Shown here one piece after another: positions 36,103 to 49,200 of a DNA stretch of 64,000 bases. Numbering within the stretch: the stretch's first letter is position 1; each line of letters starts with the position of its first letter. The position numbers and the translations under genes were made by a program. This DNA is from Gaeumannomyces sp. JS-464. Its lineage: Eukaryota > Ascomycota > Sordariomycetes > Magnaporthales > Magnaporthaceae. The notes beneath the pieces are model-generated. The model searched no databases, was not told the origin of the DNA, and saw nothing but the letters and a program-made list of their open reading frames with translations. The stretch lies in NCBI GenBank assembly GCA_002197995.1, contig NGZR01000005.1, positions 2,232,001-2,296,000 of the forward strand. Reading direction: 5' to 3'.

Positions 36103-37222
36103 ATGGTATTCTGCTTTATTCCTGATGACGACCGATCGTTCTATCTTTTTTTTTTTTAATTTTTTTTTTAATTTTTTTTTTTAAAAAAACTTCTTTGTAT
36201 CCTTTTTCTCTTCTTGATATCGTCTCCAGCCCTTATTTACACTGGCTCGCGCTGCTTTTGTCACTGATCTCACCTGATAGCCAGGCTGAGAGCTGGGCGT
36301 CCAGAAAACACATCAACTCACCCAGTCTGCGCAACACACCATGGCTAAATAGCCGTGGTTGATGGGCTTAAAAAAAAGCCGGGTACTTTTACGATCCAAC
36401 TGGGGGTCTTCCCAACATTCACTCACTACATATTCTCCTTCATTTTCTCCTTGATCTCTTTTTCTCTTCTCTTTTTTACTTCCCTCCTGCTACATATATT
36501 TGTATTCGACATATGGTATTGTATTTACCATTTCATGTCTTCAGATTGCGCCTGTCCCTACTGCCTTAGTGCTTTTTCTCCTTGTTCACCGCAAATTGAC
36601 GCCGGAGCAAACGGAAGATTCGAGGTCGTTTGGACAAGAGGCCGGGGACTAAATACATCACGGAGTATTTCGACGCCGACATGATAGATAGGCAGTAGTT
36701 ATTCACCCTTTGAAAAGCAAACAAAACAAAAGAAAGTACGGCACCCGGTGGTCTCGGGAGCCCCGCCATGCTTTTGATGTCTAAAATTATGTGTTTTCCT
36801 GCTTGGGTATCGAAGGAAGTGCTCATTGAACTGCCTAGGTATCCGGTGCTTGAAGCCCCAAGAAAGCTGCCGTTCGAACAAGAAAAGCAAAAAGAAATCT
36901 GCGCTACTTCCGATACGCCCCCGCCATTCGCCCATTCCCATAGCCAATATCGTCATTATCATTATTCGTATTGTGCATCTGTAATACTATTCCCTAAGCT
37001 CTTCCTCAAAATAGCCCACGAACAATCGGTTTCGGCCAACGAGACTCTTTATGTAGCCGCTAGTAAACGGCGAGGCGGTGGCCACTGTAGTGGTGACGGC
37101 GCGTGTTGCCGCCAAAGGGGTTAGATATGAGTCTTGGGACAGCCCGTGTGGAGTAGCACTCGAGCTCGGGCTTGCGGAACCGCGAGGTGGTGCTGCTCGA
37201 GTCGTGGACCCAGCCAGAGTGC
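36103..37222. other. Intergenic region between converging genes, with a long A/T homopolymer tract
   Basis: Directly after the large hypothetical gene, 36145-36190 consists of three long T runs separated by AA and closed by A7. The rest is the likely 3' UTR of both converging genes. No gene is supported. Confidence 0.55.
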
Positions 37223-38777
37223 TCAAGGCAGCGCCTGTTTCTTAGCCAGGGGCTCCTCGTGTATGTCGTGCTGCGGAGGGTCGTCAGAAGACGCCGCCGG
37301 TCCCTCCTGAGCCTTGCGCTTGAGTTCCTTGAGCCGCATGGCCTCGGCGATGCGCCTCTTGTTGGCCTCCCACGCGACGGGCGCGATGTCGCGCCACCTG
37401 CCCGTCGCAAACGCGGTCGCGTCCTCGACAAGCCAGAGGCCGTCGTCGGTCCGGCGCGGGACGAAGCCGTCGAGGAAGCGGTCCCTCTCGCTGGTGTGCT
37501 CACCTTCGCCGTCGCCGTCGCCTTCGCAGTCTTCGTCCAGGATGACCTTGCGCAGTGCTGCGATGACGACGCTGCGGCTGCAGCCGCGCGAGATGTCGTA
37601 GCCAGGCAGGCGCTCACAGTCCTCGGCGGGCACGGCGGCCTTGACGGCCTCGACGAGGGCCAGGCGGTGACGCTCTTTGCGCCAGGCGGTAAGGCGTCGG
37701 TCGTATTCGAGAGCGGCGGCGGGGAAGCGCGCGAGGCATTCGTCGCGCACGGCGTCGCGCAGCTTCTCCTTGGTGGCCGTGCTCGCCGTGGAGGCGTCCT
37801 CCGGCGACAGCGGCGGAGGGTAGAGCCCGGCGGCCCGGCAGCGGGGGATGAATTCTTCGATCCAGGCGCGGAACAGCGGGCGTGAGTTCATGCGGCGCCG
37901 GTCGTTGGCCTTGAGGGACTGCCGGGTGTCGCCATGAGCTGTTGAGCTGGAGCGGCCATGGGCATCGAGTTCCTGCAGAAGCTTGAGCTGCTGCGGGTCG
38001 CTCTGCGCGTCGCTGTCGGCTGCGGCGCCAGCGGGACCTGGTGAAACAAAAAGAAACGGCAACCGGCGACGTATTTGAACAGGTCCTCATACGAATCGAA
38101 TGCATGGTCCCACTGCCCTTTGTCGTGGGGCAGGCCCAGGACGTCGAGGGTGACGTGCGGGTCGTCCGTGAGCAGGACTCGTGCCCTCTTCCTGTCGGTC
38201 CTCTCGACCTCGGGATGCGTAGCCACAGGGCCGTCTCGTCGGCCGTCAGGCCCAGCGGCCGGATGGTGCTGCCGAGGATGCTCCAGATATCGCCGTGGGC
38301 GTGGCGAAAGGCCATCCAGCGCAGCGCCTTCTCCGACGCGCAGATGCGGACGTCAACCTGGACGAACTTTTCATGCTCTTCTTGGGGTCCACCGCTGTCG
38401 CTGCCGCTGCTGTCGACGTGGCTGGGCCAGGGAATCGCAAGGTGGGCCGAGTTATCATGGAGCTTGAGGATTTTGTGCTTTGCGCCGAGAGCGTGTATTA
38501 TCTGCTCCCACATGACAGGGACGCCCTCGGCACTGGTAGGGTTGGCCTCGGCATCGCCAGCGGCGACCTCACCGGCGCTGAGAGTATGCGCTAGCGGGTC
38601 GGCGACAAGGATGTCGACGTCACCAAAGTCAGACTTGGCAGGGCCGTCGACGGGTGTGCGAACGACGCGGAAAAGCGTGTGAAGTGCTGCCTGGGAGCTT
38701 TGGACCATGTGATGATAGACGGCCGGTGGCATACGAGGCGTGCGCAGGCCGCGGGTGGGAAAGATATTGCCGCCCAT
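37223..38777 (-). CDS. Conserved fungal protein with nucleotidyltransferase-like GDVDILV motif, two frameshifts
   Basis: The start is the ATG at 38777 (MGGNIFPTRGLRTPRMPPAV). A TTG nine bases earlier is not credible. Residues 43-60 read VDGPAKSDFGDVDILVAD. The G-D-x-D-x arrangement (Asp53, Asp55) resembles the metal-binding pair of polymerase-beta-type nucleotidyltransferases. The rest is a mixed alpha/beta region, then a basic helical C-terminus ending KRKAQEGPAASSDDPPQHD and a short tail. The frame breaks at 38212-38214 (GGG where four would continue the protein as PEVERTDRKRARVLLTDDP) and at 38048-38052 (A5, one base short). With both corrected the product is about 518 residues. I recognise a family of uncharacterised fungal proteins, but enzymatic activity is inferred only from the DxD pattern. 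Confidence 0.68.
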
Positions 38778-39859
38778 TGTCGGCAACCTGTGCTACCGAG
38801 ATCTTCCTTGGACAGGCTGCGCGGTGATGTTCGGCGCCGAGAGAGCCAAAGCTATTGTATTTTTGGAGTGCTAGGTTGGTTATGCAGGTCTTACTCAAGG
38901 TGAATAGAAACAAGTGCCTGGCGAGGCAAGGAAAGAGCAAACCGGGGCTCAGGAAGTGAATGGGAATTACTAGTGAAGCACTCTGGTAGCCATGGAATGG
39001 GAGAGTGAAATCGCGACCGTCAGGTGACATTGGCTTGAGATTGCACAAGCCGGGCGAGGTGAGCTAGATCGCCCACATCTGTTGCCGAAGTCTCCCAGAG
39101 CTGACCGGGCGGCATGCTGCGGCGAAAGCTATCCAAGTTGTGGTAGAGCCAAGCAAGGCTGGCTGGCAGGTAGGTACCTACAAAAGCTGCACGGAATGGA
39201 TGTGAGGTATTTTCGGGTACAGCCGTGAGGCGCGCGGGAAGCTGCGTGCCAACAGGCAAGGCGACCTACTCGCCCCACCAGCTCCCTGACTGACAGCCTC
39301 ACCAAGCTCGCCCAATGGGAGGACTTCCACGCGGTGCTTTCAAGCCTTATCCCGCGCCCTCCCCCGCATGCTAAAGTCCCGAAGGTGGCCTACGGCAACG
39401 AACCACCCCATCCCCTCGGCCACGAAGGAGGGGCAGTCCATTGGATGGGCTGGCTGGGTTGGTTTGGTTTCTGTGGTGTCCGCTTTTTCCTTCTTCAAAC
39501 CCCCGCTGCCAGGAAATTGGCCTGCTTGTGGTCGACTTTAGGTTGCCGGCTTAGTAATCTCGGGGAGTGAGGTTGTGGCGCGTTTTCTCGCCTCTGTTGT
39601 GATACAAAAACCAAGGCTGGCAGCCACGACCGCGTCTTGTGCCCAGTGGCTGCCGTGGCAGTTGTGATGAGACCTCGGGAGTCAACAGTTTGTGCACGCA
39701 CAGCCAGGCTGATCAGCTTCAGTGGGGCCCACACTCCAGCTGGTACAGTACAGTAGGCACAGGCGCTACCAAAAATCGTCTAGTGCGATGGGGGAGGCTG
39801 TCACACACAAACGCGGCCACAGATGAACGGCAGGTGTGGCTGCACCGCGAGGCCCCCCC

Positions 39860-39890
<31 letters not shown>

Positions 39891-40885
39891 GATCTCTCTT
39901 CTCTTCTTCTGCGTCTCTTCGCCACCATTGGACCGTGCATCGATTTAAGCTTTATCGAGCAAGGAGAAACCACTAACAGTGAGTGGCTCTTCACATCTGC
40001 CGTTTGCCACCTTCTCCGCTCCCAACGGCACCACTTACTCAGGGCAGATGAAGCTGACTACCAAGGCATTCACCGGTAAGGTATGATTCATGTCCGGTTC
40101 TTAGTGGCAATATCATGGATGTTCATTTGGCGTTTAGAGGGCGAAAGAGGGAAAGGGCCGAAGATGTGATGGGGAAAAAGGGAGACAAAAAGGCAGAGGA
40201 CAGAAAACCGTAGCCGCAGCAACCTCGGCACATACCTTGAGAGTCGTCAACGGTCATGGCATAATGTCCATATCAGACGACATGTTAGCAGACAAGGACC
40301 GGCAGCGTGGTGAGAGGAGCTTGTCGGGGCCTGTTTGTCGCCACAAAAGCTGCCTTTTGCTCCTAGAGATACAAGTCTGCGATGTGTTCACGGAATAGCT
40401 AGGTATATCCTTGTTTGGCTTGGACATACTTCCAAGGCAAAGAGACGGCTCATTATGAGGAGCTCTGCACCCATGATACCGACGGCGAGAGTGGAATTCC
40501 AGAACCGACCTTCATCAAATAGGTCCCTGAGTATCCTCCCTTTCCGTCATCTGACAGACATCAGGCCGCCGTTGCCGTCGGCATCCCAAGTTGGTCCACT
40601 ATGCCCAGCATAGATCGCAAAGCATATTCGTAGCAAATCCGAGTGATTCGTAATTTTCGGTCGGGGCCATAGCCCTCCTCCTCGCTGCCCTTCCTTTTCT
40701 TGATGTAAAATTACCCCCTCTCCGTGATTAAAGAGAAAAGAAACACAAGGCGCTGATTCGCTAGCCATACCCGTGATTGCAATCGCTAGGAAACGTGCCC
40801 CAAAATTGGAAATGGGTTTGCTGGTGAACAGATAATCGGCCCATCGACATTCCACCAGGACCGCAGCGGGAGAGGGGCTCGTTCC
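38778..40885. other. 2.1 kb intergenic region with a 29-base C run
   Basis: It contains the promoter of the nucleotidyltransferase-like gene (from 38778 upward) and the 3' region of the YTH gene. A run of seven C, one G and 29 C occupies 39853-39889. A TAGGTACCTA word lies at 39171-39180. No coding region is supported. Confidence 0.55.
39853..39889 (+). repeat. C-rich homopolymer tract (C7 G C29)
   Basis: Seven C, one G and 29 C in the intergenic region upstream of the nucleotidyltransferase-like gene. The exact length is likely unreliable. Confidence 0.9.
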
Positions 40886-43286
40886 TCATTGTTGGTAGGC
40901 CGGTCGTGTTGGTGGGTACCCAGGGACCATGCGTATCTGCTGCTGCTGCCTCGTGCCCGGCCCGACAGTAGCAGCCACTGGACTCGGTCCCCGAGGTGAG
41001 AACAGGCCAGTGAGCTTCCTGCCGACCGACGGCTCCAGCTCTGTGCCGTCGCGCGCGATCTTGATTTCCTTGTTGGAGTTCCAGGGGTTTCTTAGCCCCC
41101 TTGTGCGGTAGAAGGGCAGCCGCGACGTGCTCATCCACTCCAGGTGGAACGGTTTACCCCAAGCCTTAGCCTTGCCAGGCTCAACCTCTGAGCCCTTGGG
41201 GCTGCCAGACCCGTCTCCTGCCGCTTCCCCGCCCACTCCGGGCTCTTCCTCCTCTGTATCCTCGTCCGCCTCGGCCTCCCAGAAGATCGTCCCTCTCTCC
41301 GAGTCATCCATAATGCTGCCTCTGGGCATAAACTCGTTTGCCTCGGTCGGGATGGCCTTCGGGAGGCCCACATCGGTCACCGGCTGCGACTTGGGCGCGA
41401 ATTCGATAGCCGCCGCCGGATCCTCGTTGATCTGGGATGTCATACGCGCGTATCCAAAATACTCACCGGATTTATTGGCCGAGAATATGAGATACACACT
41501 CTCTGCCACCTTCGAATTTGCCCCCAGGACAGAAGAGTCAGTCCATCTATTCTTCGAATTCAAATGACAGCCTCCCGAGCTCAAAACAGAAAAAGACGAG
41601 ATACGGAGGTAGCAGGAGTAAATAGACATACCTGGAAGGCATTATTCAGAGCCTTTTCGTTGTGTGATTGCGTTGCCCAAATGCCCGTCTTAGTGCTCTG
41701 CTCCAAGTCTTCCACAGTCAAGCTCTTCAAGATGAAATATTTGTCCTTTTGCGGAGCCGATGTGTTTCCTGCCACGGCCGTTGGTCCACTAGGCCCCGGG
41801 GAAGCCAATGAAGTTGGGGCCGCCCCGTCTGCCTTGGAGGAATCCAGGCCGGGTGTGGCAGTAGCCACGGATGGGCTGGAAGAGTGTCCATCACCCGTCT
41901 TATCCTGAGATGCAAGGGGCTGAGGAGTGGACGCCGAAGGGCCAGTAGGCGCAGTGATTCCTGATGCCCCTCGACAGTGCTCTTCCGCAGGCGACTAACT
42001 AGCTTCACGGACTGGAACTTGGAGTCGTGGATCTTCTGTTGTGCGGTCACGCACGCCAGCTCGTCTTTGTAGTTGGCGAAGGCGCAGTTGCTCTTGGGAA
42101 TCAAAAATAGGGATTCGAGACCCGGGGCCTCCTTGCAGACGTGGTAGACGAGGCTCATGAGTTCGGTTTGCGGGGGTAAGTTGCCGATCCAAATGGCGTG
42201 GCCTTTGAAAATATTTTGTCAACTCTTGTGTCTAGCACACGATGTCGGGTGGGGGAGAGACCCTCGGTTAAGCTTCTATGGATGGAGACGCAAGGGGTAC
42301 TCACCACTCTGCCTGGGCTTTCTGGGAGGGCCACGGACTACGCTAGAGCGAGAATCGGGTTTGGCTCCTGTGGTTTTTGATTCAGTCAGTCAAACCTCCT
42401 TACCTGGTTGTGAGAGTCGCGGTCAAAGATCCTCGCTTTGGGTAGCCATGCCGACGAGTGGAGAAGAGAAAAGAAGACATTCCGCACCTCCAAGTTGAGC
42501 AGGTGGCTGAGAAGCCTTCGTAGCGGTGCTCTGTTCTGCAGTCCGCTTCTGCGCAACCCGAGCACCACCATGCTGCGGCCCCGACTGGGGATAGTGCCCA
42601 GAGACCATATGGTTCTGCATCATCGGCGCATGGTTTACAAACTGGCCTCCGTGGTGATAGTAGTACTGTGGCTGGACAAGCTGCTGCGGGGAGTACGCTG
42701 GGTTAGCCCGGGCCGCCATGCCATCCTGTTGCTGATTCCGATGCTGATGCTGATGCTGATGCTGACGCTGCCGCTGGTGCTGATGCTGTTGCTGGTGGTG
42801 GTGTTGCGGTGCCGGAGGAGGCGGCCCGTAGTACGGCTGCGTAGGGCCGTGTTGATGCATATAGTACGGGGGACCTGGCCGGGGACTCATGGGAGAGGGC
42901 CCGATATAGGGCGACATCTGCGGCATAGGTTGGGCTCCACCGCCAGGCGCCGGTGGGCCAAACCGCTGCCCGGGTCGAAAGTTTGCGTGCGGGAGCGAGT
43001 GCATCATGGAAGACATGCCGAAGGGACCCGGCTGCCCGCGTCCAGGACCGTGTGTTTGTGTCGCCATGTCGTATTGGGACGCAAACGCATGCTGGTGCTG
43101 ATGCTGGTGTGGGCGTGGGTGAGAATTTCCGTACTGCTGGTGTTGGAATTGGGCCGCGAGGGGAGATTCCAAGACCGGTTGCGAATATGCTGTCTTCCCC
43201 TGGACGTCCGTGTGGCGTACACCCGTGGTTGCTGATGGGAACTCGTCTGCTGAGCCCGGGTTGGGTGTATTATCACCCATTGGCAT
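40886..43286 (-). CDS. YTH-domain RNA-binding protein (m6A reader) with an RRM, four exons, one frameshift
   Basis: YTH proteins bind N6-methyladenosine in RNA and influence mRNA decay or meiosis. Exons (minus): 42488-43286, 42305-42367, 41632-42202 and 40886-41509. The introns are 120, 102 and 122 nt. Exon 1 (from MPMGDNTPNPGS) encodes a Pro/Gln/His-rich region with HQHQHQH runs. Its donor GTGCGG is weak but gives the only phase that joins APKPDSRSS-like sequence in exon 2. Exon 3 carries an RRM (HAIWIGNLPPQTELMSLVYH, ~288-365) and the first YTH part (KYFILKSLTVEDLEQSTKTG, then IWATQSHNEKALNNAFQ). Exon 4 continues VAESVYLIFSANKSGEYFGY and ends the domain with FHLEWMSTSRLPFYRTRGLR. The YTH domain is split by a ~70-residue acidic insertion. 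A frame break lies at 41967-41970 (four C, five expected) in a linker. The corrected length is about 685 residues. Confidence 0.87.
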
Positions 43287-46200
43287 GGGGGTTGTTTTGT
43301 CGGAGAGCTAGCTGGAACAAGGAAGAGGGAAGAAGCCTGCAAGGAGAGTAGCGGGTGATGCGGCGGCTTCAGGAGTCTAGCCAGGGTCCTAAGATAGGGT
43401 GCTAAGGGAGAAAAAAAAAAGGGCAGAGGGGAGGGATTTTGCAGTGAGTTGGAAGAGGGCACAAATGAGAGTGCGCGAAATTGCTGTGGGTGCACAAGAG
43501 AAGAAGGGCGAAAAAGGCGAAAATAATATACGGCGTCTAAAACCCCTTCGTCGTATGCACAGCGGAAATAGCAGCGTTTGCAGCTAGGAGCCCGCGCGGC
43601 GACTCTTAGGAACCCGTGCCCCGAGAAGAGCAGGTTTCCAGTCAAGACCTCCCGCGTGAGGTGGCAGTATACGGCTATGCGTGGTCGTCACTGACAGGCA
43701 GTGAGTGATGGGAGAGATTAATAATGGGCGAGTGAGGTTCGCTGAAGAGCTCCTGGCGGATGTCGCCTCCGAGCGAACTGTTGTGTGACTCGGGCTTGCG
43801 AATTCTCCTTGGATCTTCCAGACTCTTTCCTGACGGGTAATCGGCTGACGCCGTCGCCCAATCTAGACGCAGAGAACACTCCGACCAGGGAGGGGGTATG
43901 GGCCCTGGCACGGAGGAGTGAAGTGGGCTTTCAGGGGTGGAGGAGTGTGTATCAGAAGCGGGCGCCGGCTAGCTGGTGCTAGGTCTAAAAGCGTGCGCTG
44001 CCTCGCTGTGCCGGTGGAGAAGGTAGCCGGGTAGCCCTGTGGAAAGCGAGTCTCGGGAGACCATGCGGGTTGGACACAATGTTCCGGGGAATATTGTGGC
44101 TGATGCGCAAGCGGCCAACCCCGGAGGATGCTTGTCGCAGGGCGGTGCGGCCTCCCGGCAGATAACAACTGGCTGGTCACCGGCAGCTGTGCGCCGAGTT
44201 GACCGTGTTCGCCACAACGGCTCAGGCCACGTCTTTGCTTCCGTGGCTGCTCGTCTGGTTGACCGTGGAAGAGTCTCCCAGAGCAACTTCGCACTCGAGA
44301 CGGCGCGGTTGCTTGTTTCGCGTGCCAGGTACAGCCCAGGAAGCTCAGGATCGGCAGGGATGAGGAATACGGCGCTAGTATGGTGGCAGGAGTCCGATAC
44401 TAAGTTCGTCGAGCATTCACTCAGCCAGGGGCAGGTGCCAGAGGACGCCGTATATGATGGGTCAATGGCAACACGCGGTCTGCCCGAGGCTACTGTATGG
44501 TGGCGGAGGGGACGATGAGGCTTGTGAGGAACTGAGCTGGCGAGGACAACCCCTTGCCCCGCGGCCAGAGTGGCGACGACGAGCCACCAAGCCTGCTTCC
44601 GGTGTACCATGTGCCCCCAGCGTGCGGCTAGAGGGCGGACCAAGTCTGTACGATTCGGGGAAACGTAACGAGGGTGGTTTAATTGACGGAGAAAACGTAC
44701 GCCCGCCCGCGTCCCGGGGCCCTTTTGTGCCCACAGCAGCAAGGCAGCCACCAGTGTGTTAGAGGAGGAGGGTGTACTGTATAAGTGGCGAGGCAGGGCG
44801 CGGATAAGCAAAAAGGGTAGACATGGGGCGCGGAAGGCGACAGGGCTAGGATACTAGTGCAGGGTAAGATCAGAGTGTCGAGAGGTGCGTGAAAATCCTT
44901 TCCTTCTTTGATGTTGGATGGGGAGGAAGGACGTCGGAAAACATCGTGGAGCTAGACGGCATGAGGAAGATAGACGAGAGCAGGGGTGGGCCGGGTAGAT
45001 GCCGGATCATGTCTGCCCTGCCCTGACACCCTGCCGGCCCTAGCTCCTGCTTTACATGTTAGGTAAGGCACGCCGGTGAGAACCTGCCGCCCATTCGAGG
45101 CACAGTACATATCAAGACCTCGCCATCAGGACCAGTGCTTGCCGAATGCCCTTGGGTTCTTTGTGCATGCGCGGGGGCCGGTTTGCTCTTGCCGGCCTCC
45201 CCTGTGCGTGGAAGGGTTCGGCGGTTCCGCTTGGGACCACGCGGTGCAGGGAGGTCCCGTAGGTTGACCAGGGTGCAGCGCCAAACAAAGAGAACGAGGA
45301 GCGGCATGCGCCTACGCACGCCAACATCCCAAGCAGCCGGTCCGTTCTGGTGGGAGGGAAGGGGGAGAGGAAAGGACAGGGGCGGTTTGCGCCACGACCA
45401 CTCAGCCAACAACTGAAGAGGGGGCCATTGCGCTGCCCTCGTGCGGGTTTGTCTGGGGCCCGGATCGAGGTAGTAAGTAGGAAGCCCTAGCCCCAGATTC
45501 GAGGGTCCAGCAGCCCAGCGCTCTGCACGCAGAACCCAGGTGCAGGAGGGACCCCTGTTGATGCACAGGAGGGATGGCTGGGGCGAGCGTCACCGGCGCA
45601 GCTTCCAGCACAGCGGCTGCGAGCAGACAGGTGCTGCCCGGGCGCTGGGTTGGGGAAGGGGTGTGTGCGAGAGGTGCAGCGGGCAGAGGAGGGGTGGCCA
45701 TAGAGACCAAGCTTGTGGGCACATGGGTGGGTAGCTCTGGCCTTGCGTCGAAGTCGTGTCGGGTGTTCTTCCTCAACCGGACGACCCGCAGCCAAGAGCC
45801 GGCCACTTTCAGAGTGATGGGCGAGGCAGCACTGGCGGCAGCAAGCAATGTTGCGTGCGTGGCTCAGAGGTCATTCATTTTCGTTTCCATGTTTCGAAGC
45901 TTGCAAACCACTCGTGCGGTTTTGCCACCGCTAAAAGGTTAAGCCACCGGGAGGCTTGCACAGCGGGGGAAGGGAGCATGGTGTTCTGTCAGTCAGCAAA
46001 GGTTGCACCTGCTTCCGCTGCGGGTTACCTGTACAGATTTGGTCAGCTAGACCCACGGCCTCGGTCGTCAAAACCGTCCAGTCTTTCCTGACGGCGGCGC
46101 CACACGCATCCATGTACAGTCGTGCAGTAGCTCGGTGCTAGGCTCCACCAACAGTAATGCTCGACCGAGCGGCCCTCTTAACAGAGTGTACCCATCCATG

Positions 46201-49200
46201 GACCATGGAGCTTGTAAGTAACACAGCGGCCGTAGCTGCCGCTTTGCCAGGCATGTACTGAGTACGCTGCTCTCCCACCCTGGCTCAGGAGGCGCCTAGG
46301 TACTAGATACCGTGGGCGACTCCCGAGGAAAGGAATGTGGGAGGGTGGGAGGGTGGTACCTAACGGGCGCCTTCCTGGGGCTACCAGGCCCAGAGGCCCC
46401 AGCTGACCCCTGCACCTCGCACAAGAGTGACGTAGCTGGGCGGCCATATCTGTCGAGTGCCTTAGGTTGGCGATGCCTGATGTCTTCCCCGGCGTTGGTT
46501 TCCTTGGAACACTGCAGATCGGGTGGAGCGACGGAGCGTGTCTGTGGACAGCCGTGTACGCTTGTTTCCGCGGCGGCCAAGAATTCGCCATGGCCTTCAA
46601 CATGCACCTACAATGCACGCCTTTGCCAGAACGCGCAGGGTCGTTCGTATTTTGGTGGCCGTGGGGTTCTTCTAGCTGCTCCCAGGGACCTATCAACATC
46701 CCTGCGTGTTTATGTTCGTTGGGCCAGGGAAGTTTGCCGCTCCCGGCGCTCCATGCCGGTTTGCGACGCAATGCTGGGGGGACCTAGGAGCTGCTGTCGG
46801 GAGTGAGTTAAACTTTAGCTCCAGTTTCTGACACTCTGGAAAGCCGGCTGGGAAGGTAAGGAGGACCCTGAAGTTAGAATACAGTGTGAGAAGGACCCGC
46901 GAAGGGATGGGGACACTGGGGAGAGACAGCACCTTGGCAGCAGAAGAGATCTGATGCGGGGCCTCGTTCGATATGACGGCTGGAGCATTGATCTTTTTGG
47001 TTGATTTTTTTTTTTTTTGTCCTTCTTCCCTTCTCACTGCCGCCAAGCCAGCTGCTGATCGAACCAAACTTGGCTTCCCTTGCCCAGGGCGGGGTGACGA
47101 CGGCCTTTGACGATCAATCAGGGTCCTGCGTTCTTCAATCATGACGATGAAAAACAAGGCAAGGCTCACGTCGCTACTCCTGCTTGCACCAAGACTATCA
47201 TACTATCACGTTCCTATCCTTCCATCCACCATTCCAACGCCTGCCGGTCATTCAATCTTTTGGTAGTATAGTCATGGATTGGTGTTTTTGTTGGGAGGAG
47301 ACCTCGGGACGCTTGAAGCTCTATTCCTGTTTCCCTGATCGAATTGCCTGCCGGCCAGCATGACAACCTATCACCTGGCGTGGCGGCCGAGACGGACTGG
47401 ACCTGCTCGAGAGGGGGCGTCGTAAGAAACCGGACCTAGGGCTCCAAACGGCGGTCTTGGCATGGATACGACGGGGTAAGGCAGGTCTTGGGCTCGCCGG
47501 TGGATATGCGGACGGGTACCTTGGGTCATGACATGCGCGCGTGGACATGATGTACATCGCCGCCGGTGGACGTGACACCTCCCGCCTCCATAAAGATCGG
47601 ATCCGTTGGAGAAGATCCATTGTGAAAAGAAAAGGGGTCCAACTGCTTTGCTATCCGATTTGCCAATCCAGAAAGCATGTGCCCCACAGGGGTCCAATGC
47701 CGATTTTTTTTTCTCCCCGCCTTGCCTTCTCAATTTGGTTTTCAGCCTCCATCCCGCCCCTCTTTCTCGGTCGGTCAGGCTTTTTGAGGTCTTGTTTCGT
47801 TGTATATTCCTCCTTTGACCTTGTTGGGTTGCAAAGCGGTCGCCACCTCACTTCCCGAGCATCAATAGCCTTAGAGCGAATGATTCACCCTTGCATTCTG
47901 CGTCGGTTTTTGATAAACTCCGGCTAATTCCCGATCACTACTGCAATCCGCAACCAAGCAAGCTCGGCTGTCGAGCCAGATTGTGCACACCGCTAAAATA
48001 CCCAGAAAAAAAGAGACGAAGGCGGACGGAAAAAGAAAAGAGAAAAGCAGAACATATTCATCTGGCGTTACTGTGTAACTCGGGACGTTCTCTAGCACCT
48101 ACATAGGTAGGTACCTATCTAATGCCAGCGCGTTTTTTTCTCAGATATGTGCAAGTGCTGGGTTCAGTCGGGGATGATGTGCTGGTCTTGTCCTCTGCCG
48201 TTGACCAGCGCGGTCTTGCAGCGGTCTCCCAGCCAGTCGTGAGGGACCACGCGCGCCAACCACTTGCAGCCGGCAGGCCTTCCCTGCTCGGCCTGCCGGT
48301 GGCTTGCCTTATTCCAAGGTTGTAGCCCCTGCTTGCTATCCCGATTCGATTGAGCCGCCGCCGTCCCAGTCGTTCAGGGCGCAATCAGCAGTGGACGTGG
48401 CGGGTCAGTGCCCCAGCGCAAAACATTGGCAATCCCAATCCCCACCCCAAGACACGGTTCGACGTCACTCCTCCCGGACCATTCTCTCCGGGTCCCTGCT
48501 GCTTGGCACCTCACTTCGTCCAAAAGCGCGATCCGACGGGTCTGGCGCATTTCGAGCATGTGCGTGGTAGCATGTCATCGATTCCCCCCCCCCTTTTCGA
48601 TGCAAAGACTTCATTTGCTCCCCGTTCACAGGCAAGGCGGTGGAACATCATGACATATTGCTCACCGATGCTAATTAATATCCACCTGGACACTCCGTGG
48701 GCACAGTAAACCCACGATTCCACGATTCCCTAAGTGGCAGGTACCTAGTAGGTATTTTAGGCTGGAGATGGTGGCCCATCAGTCCTCGCTATGCCTGCGC
48801 TATCGCCCAGGTACTCACGTGCACCTTCCTGTAGCAACCAAGCCCATCGCACTTGCAGGACACGCTCGCCAATCGGCTTGAAGAAGCACCGAACGCAGGC
48901 CCAACAAATGCTCGCCCAGGTCCTCGGAGGTTGGCGAGTGTGTGTCGTCGGCTTCGGAGAGGCTAGACCCCTAGGCGGCTGGGGCGTGGGCCCAGCGGGA
49001 CAGCTAGCGGAGCCACACCACCACAATCGGGCAATCATCCTTCGCTCTCCCCTTTTTGCGCTTGGCGAGCTTTTTTTTTTTCTTTCTTCCTTTTTTCCCC
49101 CCTTCCCCACACCCACGCCATCGCCACACCAAGGGAGAAAAGTTCTGGACCCGCGTCGATCGTTTTTGTTTTGATGGTTGAGAAAATCGGCTCCATGGTC

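Noticed and set aside
43004..43645. A 213-codon minus-strand frame overlapping the start of the YTH gene
   Set aside because: It runs through the leader and out of frame through the Gln/His-rich exon, with no motif.
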